64,000 nucleotides of DNA, from NCBI GenBank assembly GCA_019750135.1, contig JAIEOV010000063.1:62001-126000 (forward strand). Direction: 5' to 3'. Below the pieces are notes generated by a model that was given only the letters and a program-made list of their open reading frames with translations, had not been told where the DNA came from and made no database searches. Below are positions 48,248 to 57,871 of the stretch, piece by piece. Position 1 is the first letter of the stretch, and each line of letters starts with the position of its first letter. Both the position numbers and the translations under genes were made by a program. Source of the stretch: Reyranella sp. (lineage in GTDB: Bacteria > Pseudomonadota > Alphaproteobacteria > Reyranellales > Reyranellaceae).

Positions 48248-49693
48248 CTAACTGAAAATAGACGGATCGATCAGCGGCTTGCCGCGCGGCCGTGCTGCTT
48301 CGGGGCGATCGCACTTCTGGAAATGGCCGCGGCCGGCCGAGCCGCTCATGCGGCCTTCCTCCATCACGACCTCGCCGCGCGACAGGGTCATAACCGGGTA
48401 ACCCGTAAGCTCGCGGCCCTCGTAGGGCGTGTAGTCGCAATTGTGGTGCAGGATCGAGTTGGTGAGGCTGACGCGGCGCTTGGGATCCCACAGCACGATG
48501 TCGGCGTCGGAGCCGACGGCGATCGTGCCCTTGCGCGGATGCAGGCCGTAGATCTTCGCTGCATTGGTCGAGGCCAGCGCCACGAACTGCTGCAGGGTGA
48601 TGCGCCCCTTGTTGACGCCCTCCGAGAACAGCAGCGGCAGGCGCGTCTCGACGCCCGGCACGCCGTTGGGGATCTTGCGGAAGCTCTTGTCGGCGCCCGG
48701 CAGCTTCTTGCCGCGCACGTCGTCGTATTTGAACGCGGCGTGGTCCGACGACAGCACCTGGAAGGTGTTGGCCGACAGCCCGGTCCAGATGTGCTCCTGG
48801 TTGTCGGTGCCGCGCGGCGGCGGCGAGCACACGCATTTGCTGCCCTCGTCGCCCGGCTTCTCGAAATCCTCCTCGCTCAGGAACAGGTACTGCGGGCAGG
48901 TCTCGCCATAGACTTTCAGGCCACGCGCCTGGGCCCGCTGGATTTCGTGCATCGCCTCCTTGGCCGAGACGTGCACCAGCAGCATCGGCACGTCCAGCAG
49001 CTCGGCCAGGGAGATGGCGCGGTGCGTCGCCTCGCGCTCGACCACGAACGGCCGCGACGTGGCGTGAAACTTGGCCGCCGTCATGCCTTTCAGCTCCAGC
49101 CGCTCGGTCAGCCATTCGATGCAGTCGGAATTCTCGGCGTGGATCATGAGCATGGCCTGCTCGCGCCGCGCCGCCGCCAGGGCATCGAGCATCTGGCGGT
49201 CGGTGAGCTTGATGTCGTCGTAGGTCATGTAGACCTTGAACGAGGTGTAGCCTTCGGCGACCAGGGCCGGGAAATCCTGGCCCATGATCTTTTCGCTGGG
49301 ATCGGACAGGATCACATGGAAGGCATAGTCGATCAGCGACTTGCCGTTGGCCCGCTTGTGATAGCGATCGACCACGTCGCGCAGCCCCTGGCCGCGACTC
49401 TGGTAGGCGAAGGGGATGATGGTGGTCGTGCCGCCGGCCGCCGCCGCCCGGCTGCCGCTCTCGAAATCGTCGCAGAACACCGAGCCGTCGGCCGTGTCCT
49501 GGTCGAAATGGACATGGGCGTCGATGCCGCCCGGGACGGCGATCAGCCCGGTGGCGTCGATCTCTTTCTTGCCCTTGTCCAGCCGCTCACCCAGCGCCAC
49601 CACGCGGCCACCCGAGACGCCGATATCGCCTTTCACCACGTCTGCGGCGGTCGCGATGGTGGTGTTGCGGATGACGAGATCGTACTCGGCCAT
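48248..49693 (-). CDS. hydA: Dihydropyrimidinase (D-hydantoinase family)
   Basis: A 481-residue cyclic amidohydrolase. The binuclear metal site is complete: H60 and H62 in DAHVHFD, the carboxylated Lys153 in SFKVYM, H185 in MIHAEN, H241 in LVHVSA and D317 in LSSDHAAF. It opens dihydrouracil or dihydrothymine to the N-carbamoyl-beta-amino acid in the cytoplasm. It is divergent from the nucleoside transporter operon (116 bases apart), which suggests degradation of pyrimidine bases released by the salvage enzymes. No dihydropyrimidine dehydrogenase or beta-ureidopropionase gene lies in the window. Confidence 0.92.
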   Translation of the reverse strand: MAEYDLVIRNTTIATAADVVKGDIGVSGGRVVALGERLDKGKKEIDATGLIAVPGGIDAHVHFDQDTADGSVFCDDFESGSRAAAAGGTTTIIPFAYQSRGQGLRDVVDRYHKRANGKSLIDYAFHVILSDPSEKIMGQDFPALVAEGYTSFKVYMTYDDIKLTDRQMLDALAAARREQAMLMIHAENSDCIEWLTERLELKGMTAAKFHATSRPFVVEREATHRAISLAELLDVPMLLVHVSAKEAMHEIQRAQARGLKVYGETCPQYLFLSEEDFEKPGDEGSKCVCSPPPRGTDNQEHIWTGLSANTFQVLSSDHAAFKYDDVRGKKLPGADKSFRKIPNGVPGVETRLPLLFSEGVNKGRITLQQFVALASTNAAKIYGLHPRKGTIAVGSDADIVLWDPKRRVSLTNSILHHNCDYTPYEGRELTGYPVMTLSRGEVVMEEGRMSGSAGRGHFQKCDRPEAARPRGKPLIDPSIFS

Positions 49694-49809
49694 GTGTTCC
49701 CTCCGGACCTCGGCTTAGCAAGCGCCATGCCGTTGGCTTTCGTGCATTCCTTGCCTAGACCCGACGCGCGAGCGGGTCCACACTCCGTACAACGAAAGAG
49801 GGAGCCGTC

Positions 49810-50811
49810 ATGAAATCCTGGACCGTAGTGCTGGTTGCGTTGCTCGCCGTCGGAGCCCTGGCTGCTCCCGCCGTCGCCCAGAACAACGCCAAGCCCGCCA
49901 TCGTCTATTCGACCGGCGGCAAGTTCGACAAATCCTTCAACGAGGGCGTGAGCCAGGGCGCGCAGCGCTTCAACAAGGAAACCGGCATCGCCATCGCCGA
50001 GTTCGAGCCCAACAACGAGACGCAGTTCGAGCAGGCCCATCGGCGTTTTGCCCAAAGGGGCCAGGACCCGATCGTCGCCGTCGGCTTCTCGCAAGCCGTG
50101 GCGCTCGAGAAGGTCGCCAAGGAATTCCCCAACGTCCACTTCACCATCATCGACATGGTGGTGCCGCTGCCCAACGTGCAGTCCGTCACCTTCAAGGAGC
50201 AGGAAGGCTCCTTCCTGGTCGGCGTGCTGGCGGCGCTCGCCTCCAAAACCGGCAAGGTCGGCTTCGTCGGCGGCATGGACATCCCGCTGATCCGCCGTTT
50301 CCAGTGCGGCTTCGAGCAGGGCATCAAGTACGCCAATCCCAAGGCCGAGCTGATCGCCAACATGACCGGCACCACACCGGCCGCGTGGAACGATCCGGGC
50401 CGCGGCGCCGAGCTCGCCAAGGGCCAGTTCGATCGCGGCGTCGACGTCGTCTATGCGGCCGCGGGCTCGACCGGCATCGGCGTGCTGCAGGCCGCCAAGG
50501 ACCGCGGCAAGCTCGCGATCGGCGTCGATTCCAACCAGAACCACCTGCATCCCGGCACCATGCTTACCTCGATGATCAAGCGCGTCGATCTCGCCGCCTA
50601 CAACAGCTTCAAGGCGGCCAACGACAAGAGCTGGAAGGGCGGCATCGCGGCGCTCGGCCTGAAGGAGGGCGGCGTCGATTGGGCCCTCGACAAGGACAAC
50701 GAGAAGCTGGTGACGCCGGAAATGAAGGCCAAGGTCGAGGCGGCCAAGGCCGACATCATCTCGGGCAAGATCACCGTCCACGACTACATGAGCAACAACG
50801 CCTGCAAGTGA
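49810..50811 (+). CDS. BMP family nucleoside ABC transporter substrate-binding protein
   Basis: A 333-residue BMP/PnrA-type binding protein. The signal peptide ends at PAVAQ with no lipobox Cys, so it should be a free periplasmic protein. Family motifs are KFDKSFNEGVSQGAQRF near residue 38, VGFSQAVALEKVAKEFPNV and FVGGMDIPLIRRFQCGFEQG, then GVDSNQNHLHPG. PnrA-type proteins bind purine nucleosides. It begins the salvage operon with a GAGGGAG site. A 360-base gap with two hairpins and repeat copy E separates it from the ATPase gene. Confidence 0.92.
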   Translation: MKSWTVVLVALLAVGALAAPAVAQNNAKPAIVYSTGGKFDKSFNEGVSQGAQRFNKETGIAIAEFEPNNETQFEQAHRRFAQRGQDPIVAVGFSQAVALEKVAKEFPNVHFTIIDMVVPLPNVQSVTFKEQEGSFLVGVLAALASKTGKVGFVGGMDIPLIRRFQCGFEQGIKYANPKAELIANMTGTTPAAWNDPGRGAELAKGQFDRGVDVVYAAAGSTGIGVLQAAKDRGKLAIGVDSNQNHLHPGTMLTSMIKRVDLAAYNSFKAANDKSWKGGIAALGLKEGGVDWALDKDNEKLVTPEMKAKVEAAKADIISGKITVHDYMSNNACK

Positions 50812-50859
50812 ACCGCCGTCTCGCGGCCTTGCAGTATTACATAACTATGGTTATAGTAT

Positions 50860-50883
50860 GGGCATGGCTTTGATTCCATGCCC
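50860..50883 (+). terminator. Hairpin after the nucleoside-binding protein gene
   Basis: Arms GGGCATGG and CCATGCCC form a perfect 8-base-pair stem with an 8-base loop, 49 bases after the BMP stop. Just upstream, ATAACTATGGTTAT forms a short AT-rich stem. A partial terminator or mRNA-stabilising hairpin here would allow more binding protein than membrane subunits. The 360-base gap 50812-51171 holds this, repeat copy E and no gene that I can see. Confidence 0.55.
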
Positions 50884-50934
50884 AGGCGACCCGCTGCGAG
50901 CGAACGCAGCCCGCAACACCCGCCGAGGGGCAGT

Positions 50935-51102
50935 GCTATCGCATGTGGCCAATTTCCGTCATCCCGAGCGAAGCCGCCCGAAGGGCGGCGCAGCCGAGGG
51001 ACCTCTTTTTGTCGACGCATGGACAAAACAGGTCCCTCCGCTCCGCCTCGCTGCGCTCGGCTCCGGTCGGGATGACGGTGTTTTAGAGTCACATGCGATA
51101 GC
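50935..51102. repeat. Dispersed palindromic element, copy E (with outer arms)
   Basis: Outermost arms GCTATCGCATGTG (50935-50947) and CACATGCGATAGC (51090-51102) are perfect complements. Next, CCGTCATCCCGA (50956-50967) pairs with TCGGGATGACGG (51067-51078). Innermost, GAGGGACCTCTTTTTGTCGA pairs imperfectly with GGACAAAACAGGTCCCTC. It shares the GCTATCGCAT arms only with copy C. It separates the binding-protein gene from the rest of the nucleoside transporter. Confidence 0.92.
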
Positions 51103-51171
51103 CCTGCGCCAAGGGGGGCTGCGCAAACTGCGGAAAATGCGCAAACCCCTATCCCCGGTTGCAGGTTGCTG

Positions 51172-52706
<1,535 letters not shown>

Positions 52707-52710
<4 letters not shown>

Positions 52711-53813
52711 TCGCGCGGCGGCCGTTGCCGGCGTGGGCCGAGATCGCGGTGCTGCCGCTGGTCAACATCGCGCTCGCCTTCGTCACCGTCGGCATCATCG
52801 TGCGCATCATCGGCGTCGATCCCTTCCATGCACTCAGCCTCCTGGTGGTGGGCGCGGTGGGCTCCTCGGAATCGATCGGCTACACGTTCTACTACACGAC
52901 CAACTTCATCTTCACCGGGCTCGCCGTCGCGGTCGCCTTCCATGCCGGCCTGTTCAACATCGGCGGCGAGGGCCAGGCCTATATCGGCGGGCTGGGCTGC
53001 GGGCTGGCGATCCTGGCCTTCGACCGCTACCTGCCGGCGCCGTTGATGATCCCGTTGGCGATCATCGCCGCCGCCCTGTTCGGCGCGGCGTGGGCGGCGG
53101 TGCCGGCCTGGCTGCAGGCATGGCGCGGCAGCCACATCGTCATCACCACCATCATGTTCAACTTCCTGGCGGCCGCGCTGATGGTCTACCTGATGGTGAA
53201 CGTGCTGATCGCGCCCGGCTCGATGACGCCGCAGAGCCGCACCTTCGCGGCCTCGGGCAAGCTGATGTCGATGCACGACGCGCTGGCTGTCATCGGCGTC
53301 ACGGTGGCGCCCTCGCCGGCCAACGTGTCGATCCTGCTGGCGGTGCTGTGCTGCGTCGGGGTGTGGGTGTTCCTGTGGCACACGCCCTGGGGCTATGCGC
53401 TGCGCACCATGGGCCACAATCCCGAGGCCGCGGTCTATGCCGGCACGAACCTGCGGCACATGACCATGCTCGCCATGTGCATCTCGGGCGGGCTGGCGGG
53501 TTTCGTCGGCGTCAACGAGCTGATGGGCGTGCACCAGCGCATCGTGCTGGACTTCCCGGCGGGCTACGGCTTCGCCGGCATCGCCGTCGCCCTGATGGGC
53601 CGCAGCCATCCCGTGGGCATCGTGCTGGCCGCGTTGCTGTTCGGCGCCCTGCAACAGGGCGGGGCCGAGCTCGCCTTCGAGATCCCGACCATCACCCGCG
53701 AGACGGTGGTGGTGATCCAGGGCCTGATCATCCTGTTCTCCGGTGCGCTGGTGAACATGCCGCGGCCGTGGCTGCAGTGGCTGCTCAGCCGCTTCCCGTC
53801 GCGAGCGGCGTGA
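52707..53813 (+). CDS. Nucleoside ABC transporter permease 1
   Basis: A 368-residue BPD_transp_2 (branched-chain/RbsC-type) permease with about nine to ten hydrophobic segments. Landmarks are FHAGLFNIGGEGQAYIGGLG, the conserved early loop of nucleoside permeases, and ALRTMGHNPEAAVYAGTNLR, the cytoplasmic loop that contacts the ATPase. It starts within the ATPase stop and ends within the next permease's start. The partner is permease 2 at 53813. Confidence 0.93.
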
Positions 53814-54733
53814 TGGACGATCCCTTCTCCCTGGTCTTCCTGATCATGGCCGCGACCCTGCGCGTCGCCACGCCCCTCATCCTGTGCGCCATGGGCGGCT
53901 TGTTCTCCGAAAAGAGCGGCATCATCGATGTCGGGCTGGAAGGCAAGATGCTGATGGCGGCCTTCTTCGCCGCCGCCATCTCCTCGGTCACCGGCTCGGC
54001 CTGGACCGGTGTCGCCGCCGCCATCGTCGCGGCCGAGGTGATGGCGCTGCTGCATGGCTTTGCCTGCATCACCCATCGCGGCAACCAGGTCGTGAGCGGC
54101 GTCGCCATCAACATCATCGCGGCCGGCCTCACCGTCGTCTGGGGCACGGCCTGGTTCAATCGCGGCGGCCAGACGCCGCCGCTCGTCGGGGACCAGCGTC
54201 TGCTGCCGCTGCTGCTGCCCAATGCCGGCGACAACATCCTGGTCTATGCCGCGCTGCTGTCGGTGCCGCTCACCTGGTGGATCGTCGAGCGCACGCGCTT
54301 CGGTCTCAGGCTGCGCGCCGTCGGCGAGATGCCGCTCGCCGTCGACACCGCCGGCATCTCGGTGCCGTGGCTGCGCTATCGCGCGGTGCTGCTGTGCGGG
54401 CTGTTCGCCGGGCTGGCCGGCGCCTATCTCTCGATCGCCCAGAATGCCGGCTTCAGCCGCGACATGACCGCGGGCCAGGGCTTCATCGCGCTGGCCGCCA
54501 TCATCTTCGGCAAGTGGCGGCCGTTCCCGGCCTTCGGTGCCTGCCTGATCTTCGGCCTGCTTGACGCCATCGCCATCCGCCTGCAGGGCGTGAAGGTGCC
54601 GGGCGTCGGCGAAGTTCCGGTGCAATTGATCCAGGCCTTGCCCTATCTTCTCACGGTCTTCCTGCTGGCCGGCTTCATTGGCCGCGCCGTCGCGCCGCGG
54701 GCTGCTGGCGTGCCCTACGAAAAGGAACATTAA
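53813..54733 (+). CDS. Nucleoside ABC transporter permease 2
   Basis: A 306-residue permease of the same family, shorter than permease 1. The early loop is FSEKSGIIDVGLEGKMLMAA, and the coupling loop is LRLRAVGEMPLAVDTAGI. Eight to nine hydrophobic segments are visible. It overlaps permease 1 by one base (TGATG) and cytidine deaminase by one base. The pair forms the inner-membrane channel of the nucleoside importer. Confidence 0.93.
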   Translation: MDDPFSLVFLIMAATLRVATPLILCAMGGLFSEKSGIIDVGLEGKMLMAAFFAAAISSVTGSAWTGVAAAIVAAEVMALLHGFACITHRGNQVVSGVAINIIAAGLTVVWGTAWFNRGGQTPPLVGDQRLLPLLLPNAGDNILVYAALLSVPLTWWIVERTRFGLRLRAVGEMPLAVDTAGISVPWLRYRAVLLCGLFAGLAGAYLSIAQNAGFSRDMTAGQGFIALAAIIFGKWRPFPAFGACLIFGLLDAIAIRLQGVKVPGVGEVPVQLIQALPYLLTVFLLAGFIGRAVAPRAAGVPYEKEH

Positions 54734-55128
54734 TGGACGATCTGCTTCAGCTGGCGCGCCGCATGATGCTGCATGCCTACGCGCCCTACTCGAAGTTCCA
54801 TGTCGGCGCCGCCCTGCGCGCCGAGGACGGCTCCCTCCATGGCGGCTGCAACGTCGAGAACGCGGCCTATCCCGAGGGCACCTGCGCCGAGGCCGGCGCC
54901 ATCGCCGCCCTGGTGGCGGCGGGCCACAAGCGGATCCTGGAATGCGTCGTTATCGGGCCGGGCCCGCACGTGATCACGCCCTGCGGCGGCTGCCGCCAGA
55001 AGCTGCGCGAGTTCGCGGCGGACGACACGCCGATCCATCTCTGCGGTCCCGATGGCCTCCACCGCACGGTGACGCTGGGACAGCTCTTCCCGATGTCGTT
55101 CGGGCCGGAGCATCTGGAGAAGCCATGA
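54733..55128 (+). CDS. cdd: Cytidine deaminase
   Basis: A 131-residue enzyme with the small tetrameric type's zinc site: C51-A-E53 (GTCAEAGAI), C84 and C87 (PCGGC). NVENAAYPEG is the substrate-binding loop. It converts cytidine and deoxycytidine to uridine and deoxyuridine, feeding the downstream phosphorylases. Its ATG overlaps the permease stop by one base, and its TGA overlaps the purine nucleoside phosphorylase ATG, so it is tightly coupled within the operon. Confidence 0.95.
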   Translation: MDDLLQLARRMMLHAYAPYSKFHVGAALRAEDGSLHGGCNVENAAYPEGTCAEAGAIAALVAAGHKRILECVVIGPGPHVITPCGGCRQKLREFAADDTPIHLCGPDGLHRTVTLGQLFPMSFGPEHLEKP

Positions 55129-55919
55129 GCGAGGCGATCTCGGCAAAAGCCCCGGGCTTCAGGCCCAAGGTGGCGGTCATCCTGGGCTCGGGCCTCGGCG
55201 GCTTCACCGAGGAGGTGGCACCGGTCGCGACCATTCCCTACGCCGAGCTGCCGGGCTTCCCGCAGACCACCGTGGGCAGCCACGTCGGCCGCCTGGTGCT
55301 AGGCCACGTCGGGCCGACGCCGGTCGCCGTCCTGCAGGGCCGCGCCCACTACTACGAGCGCGGCAAGGCCGACGAGATGCGCGGCGCCATCCGCGCCGTG
55401 GCCGAACTCGGCTGCGAGACCCTGCTGCAGACCAATGCCGCCGGCAGCCTCAGGCTCGACATGCCGCCGGGCTCGGTGATGGCGATCAGCGACCACATCA
55501 ACTTCGCCGGCGTCAATCCCCTGTTCGGCATCGGTCCGGGCGAGAACAGCCGCTTCGTCGACATGGTCGACGCCTACGACCCCGCGCTGCTGAAAAAGCT
55601 CCTGGCGGCGGCGCACACGGCCAATGTCCGCTGCCATGACGGGGTCTACATCTTCTTCAGCGGGCCGAGCTTCGAGACCCCGGCCGAGATCCGCGCCGCC
55701 CGCGTGCTGGGGGCCGATGCCGTCGGCATGTCGACCGCGCCCGAGACCATCCTGGCCCGCCATGCCGGGCTGAAGGTCGTGGCGCTGTCGCTGATGACCA
55801 ATTACGCTGCCGGCCTGGTGCCCGGCGCCCTCGGTCACGAGCAGACACTCGCCGTCGCGAGTGCGGCGTCAGGCGATGTGCGGCGCCTGTTGCGCGTATT
55901 CCTGGAGACCTACGGATGA
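55125..55919 (+). CDS. Purine-nucleoside phosphorylase (trimeric, PNP/MTAP class)
   Basis: A 264-residue phosphorylase. Phosphate-binding VILGSGLGGF occurs near residue 18, GRAHYYERG near 73, TNAAGSL near 103, and FFSGPSFETPAE followed by ADAVGMSTAPE as in trimeric PNPs. It cleaves purine nucleosides (inosine, guanosine) to base and ribose-1-phosphate in the cytoplasm. The ATG at 55125 sits in the ATGA overlap with cdd; an in-frame extension upstream lies inside cdd and the permease. Confidence 0.94.
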   Translation: MSEAISAKAPGFRPKVAVILGSGLGGFTEEVAPVATIPYAELPGFPQTTVGSHVGRLVLGHVGPTPVAVLQGRAHYYERGKADEMRGAIRAVAELGCETLLQTNAAGSLRLDMPPGSVMAISDHINFAGVNPLFGIGPGENSRFVDMVDAYDPALLKKLLAAAHTANVRCHDGVYIFFSGPSFETPAEIRAARVLGADAVGMSTAPETILARHAGLKVVALSLMTNYAAGLVPGALGHEQTLAVASAASGDVRRLLRVFLETYG

Positions 55920-56272
55920 TGCGCCTTCTCTGCTGCCTGTCGCTGCTGGCGACATTGATGCTTCCCGGCCACGCCGCCTGGGCGGCCCTCGACCCGGAAG
56001 ACCAGAAGCTCATCGACGAGGCGAGCTGCGAGGAGATCCAGCGCGAGTTCCGCAACTACTCGGCCGCCGAGCGCGAGGTGGAGGCCGAGATCCGCAAGTC
56101 CAATGCTGGCACCGCCGCGGCCAACGTCGCCGGCATCGCCGCCTTTGCCGTGCTGGGGTTCGGCTTCATCACCTGGAACGACACGTCGGACCTCCAGGAG
56201 ACGCTGGCCGAGGTGCGCGAGATCCGCGTCGCCATCGGTGAAGGGGCGAGGAAGAAGGGCTGCCGTCTGTAA
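55916..56272 (+). CDS. Small exported hypothetical protein in the nucleoside operon
   Basis: A 118-residue protein with a signal peptide (MMRLLCCLSLLATLMLPGHA, cleavage after WAA). A charged helical stretch (residues 25-65) includes one Cys, followed by a hydrophobic segment (about 70-87, VAGIAAFAVLGFGFI) and a charged helix ending KKGCRL. It looks like a periplasmic protein with one membrane helix. I recognise no family. It overlaps the PNP gene by four bases, so it is co-translated, but its role in nucleoside use is unknown. Confidence 0.72.
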   Translation: MMRLLCCLSLLATLMLPGHAAWAALDPEDQKLIDEASCEEIQREFRNYSAAEREVEAEIRKSNAGTAAANVAGIAAFAVLGFGFITWNDTSDLQETLAEVREIRVAIGEGARKKGCRL

Positions 56273-56283
56273 GGAAGTACGCG

Positions 56284-56529
56284 ATGCGCCGTCGGACACC
56301 AGAGACAACCACCACACGAACCGTGAATGTCAGCGTGCGTCTTGACCTGCTGGCTGCTGCACGGGAAGCGGGTATCGATCTTTCTGCTGCTCTGGAGAAA
56401 GCGTTGGTCGGAGAACTTCTCGAGACGAAGCGCAAGAAGTGGCGCGAAGACAATCGCGAAGGGATCGATGCCTACAACGAAGATGTGGCAAAGCACGGCG
56501 TATTTTCGGACGGTGTCCGGTTCTTCTGA
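56284..56529 (+). CDS. CcdA-like type II antitoxin without an adjacent toxin gene
   Basis: An 81-residue protein resembling CcdA antitoxins: an N-terminal ribbon-helix-helix (TVNVSVRLDLLAAAREAGID) and a C-terminal tail with KRKKWREDNREGIDAYNEDV and a final GVFSDGVRFF, the part that normally wraps the CcdB toxin. A ccdB gene should follow, but thymidine phosphorylase starts 20 bases later and I see no ccdB-like frame in either direction. It lies 11 bases after the small exported protein gene, inside the nucleoside operon. It may be a relic, an anti-toxin for a distant CcdB, or a DNA-binding regulator. Confidence 0.82.
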   Translation: MRRRTPETTTTRTVNVSVRLDLLAAAREAGIDLSAALEKALVGELLETKRKKWREDNREGIDAYNEDVAKHGVFSDGVRFF

Positions 56530-56548
56530 GCAGTGCAGTCAGCGTCAA

Positions 56549-57871
56549 ATGCTCCCCCAAGAGATCATCCGCAGGAAACGCGACGGCCATGAGCTGTCGG
56601 CCGAGGAGATCGCCTTCGTCGCCAAGGGCGTCCATGACGGCAGCCTGAGCGAGGGCCAGGTCGCGGCCTTCGCCATGGCGGTGTTCTTCCGCGGCATGAC
56701 GACGGCCGAGCAGGTGGCGCTCACCCTCGGCATGACGAACTCGGGCCGGACGCTGGAATGGAAGAGCCTGGCGCTGCCGGGACCGGTGATCGACAAGCAC
56801 TCCAGCGGCGGCGTCGGCGACAAGGTGAGCCTGATGCTGGCGCCCATCGTGGCCGCCTGCGGCGGCTTCGTGCCGATGATCTCGGGCCGCGGCCTCGGCC
56901 ATACCGGCGGCACCCTCGACAAGCTCTCGGCCATCTCGGGCTACGAGACCCAGCCCGACATAGAAACCTTCCGCAAGGTCGTGCGCGAGGTCGGCTGCGC
57001 CATCATCGGCCAGACCGACGATCTGGCGCCGGCCGACCGTCGGCTCTACGCGACGCGCGACGTGACCGGGACGGTCGAATCCATCCCGCTGATCACGAGC
57101 TCCATCCTTTCGAAGAAGGTGGCGGAGGGGCTCGACGGGCTGACGATGGACGTGAAGTGCGGCTCGGGCGCCTTCTGCGACACCGAGGCGATGGCGCGCG
57201 CGCTGGCCGAAAGCCTGGTCGCCGTCGCCAACCAGGCCGGCCTGCCGACCACGGCGCTGATCACCGACATGGATCGCGTGCTCGGCCGCAACGTCGGCAA
57301 TGCCGTCGAGATCGTCGAGACCGTCGACTACCTGAAAGGCGAGGGCACGCGCGATCCGCGCCTGCACGAGGTGACGATGGCGCTGGCCGGCGAGATGCTG
57401 GTGCTGGGCGGGCTGGCTTCCGATGCCGCCGCCGGCCGGGCGAAGGCCGAGGCGGCGCTGGCCGATGGGCGCGCGGCCGAGGTGCTCGCCCGCATGGTCT
57501 CGGCGCTGGGCGGGCCAGACGATCTTCTGGCGCGCACACCGCGCTATCTTGCACGTGCGCCGGTGATCCGGCCGTGCAGCGCCGAGCGTTCCGGCTACGT
57601 CGCCGGCATGGACGCCCGTCAGGTCGGCATCGCCGTGGTGGCGCTGGGCGGCGGCCGTGCCCATGCCGACGACGCCATCGATCCCTCGGTCGGCCTCACC
57701 GACGTGATCGATGTCGGCACGCAGGTCCGCGCCGGCAGCCTTCTGGGCGTCGTGCACGCCGCCAGCGACGCCGATGCCGACCAGGCGATCGCCATCCTGC
57801 GCCGGGCGATCCGCATCGAGGACGCGGCGCCAACGGCGCGGCCGACGATCATGCATCGGATCGGCCGATGA
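56549..57871 (+). CDS. deoA: Thymidine phosphorylase
   Basis: A 440-residue enzyme, the same length as E. coli DeoA. The phosphate and nucleoside sites are clear: KHSSGGVGDKVSL near residue 83, SGRGLGHTGGTLDKL, and VKCGSGAFCDTEAMA. It cleaves thymidine and deoxyuridine to base and deoxyribose-1-phosphate. The ATG at 56549 was chosen by this length; upstream codons lie in the CcdA gene. It overlaps the PhyH gene by four bases. Confidence 0.95.
   Translation: MLPQEIIRRKRDGHELSAEEIAFVAKGVHDGSLSEGQVAAFAMAVFFRGMTTAEQVALTLGMTNSGRTLEWKSLALPGPVIDKHSSGGVGDKVSLMLAPIVAACGGFVPMISGRGLGHTGGTLDKLSAISGYETQPDIETFRKVVREVGCAIIGQTDDLAPADRRLYATRDVTGTVESIPLITSSILSKKVAEGLDGLTMDVKCGSGAFCDTEAMARALAESLVAVANQAGLPTTALITDMDRVLGRNVGNAVEIVETVDYLKGEGTRDPRLHEVTMALAGEMLVLGGLASDAAAGRAKAEAALADGRAAEVLARMVSALGGPDDLLARTPRYLARAPVIRPCSAERSGYVAGMDARQVGIAVVALGGGRAHADDAIDPSVGLTDVIDVGTQVRAGSLLGVVHAASDADADQAIAILRRAIRIEDAAPTARPTIMHRIGR

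Noticed and set aside
49758..49778. A small stem (GACCCG with CGGGTC) in the dihydropyrimidinase/nucleoside operon divergent gap as an operator
   Set aside because: Only six base pairs around a 9-base loop, not more than expected by chance in GC-rich DNA.
33693..51102. The palindromic repeats as CRISPR arrays or insertion sequences
   Set aside because: Copies are single, far apart and lack spacers; they contain no transposase gene, and no target-site duplications could be confirmed by eye.
56284..56548. Possible complete CcdAB toxin-antitoxin pair
   Set aside because: Only the antitoxin is present. The 19 bases between it and deoA are too short for a toxin, and the upstream gene is an exported protein unlike CcdB.
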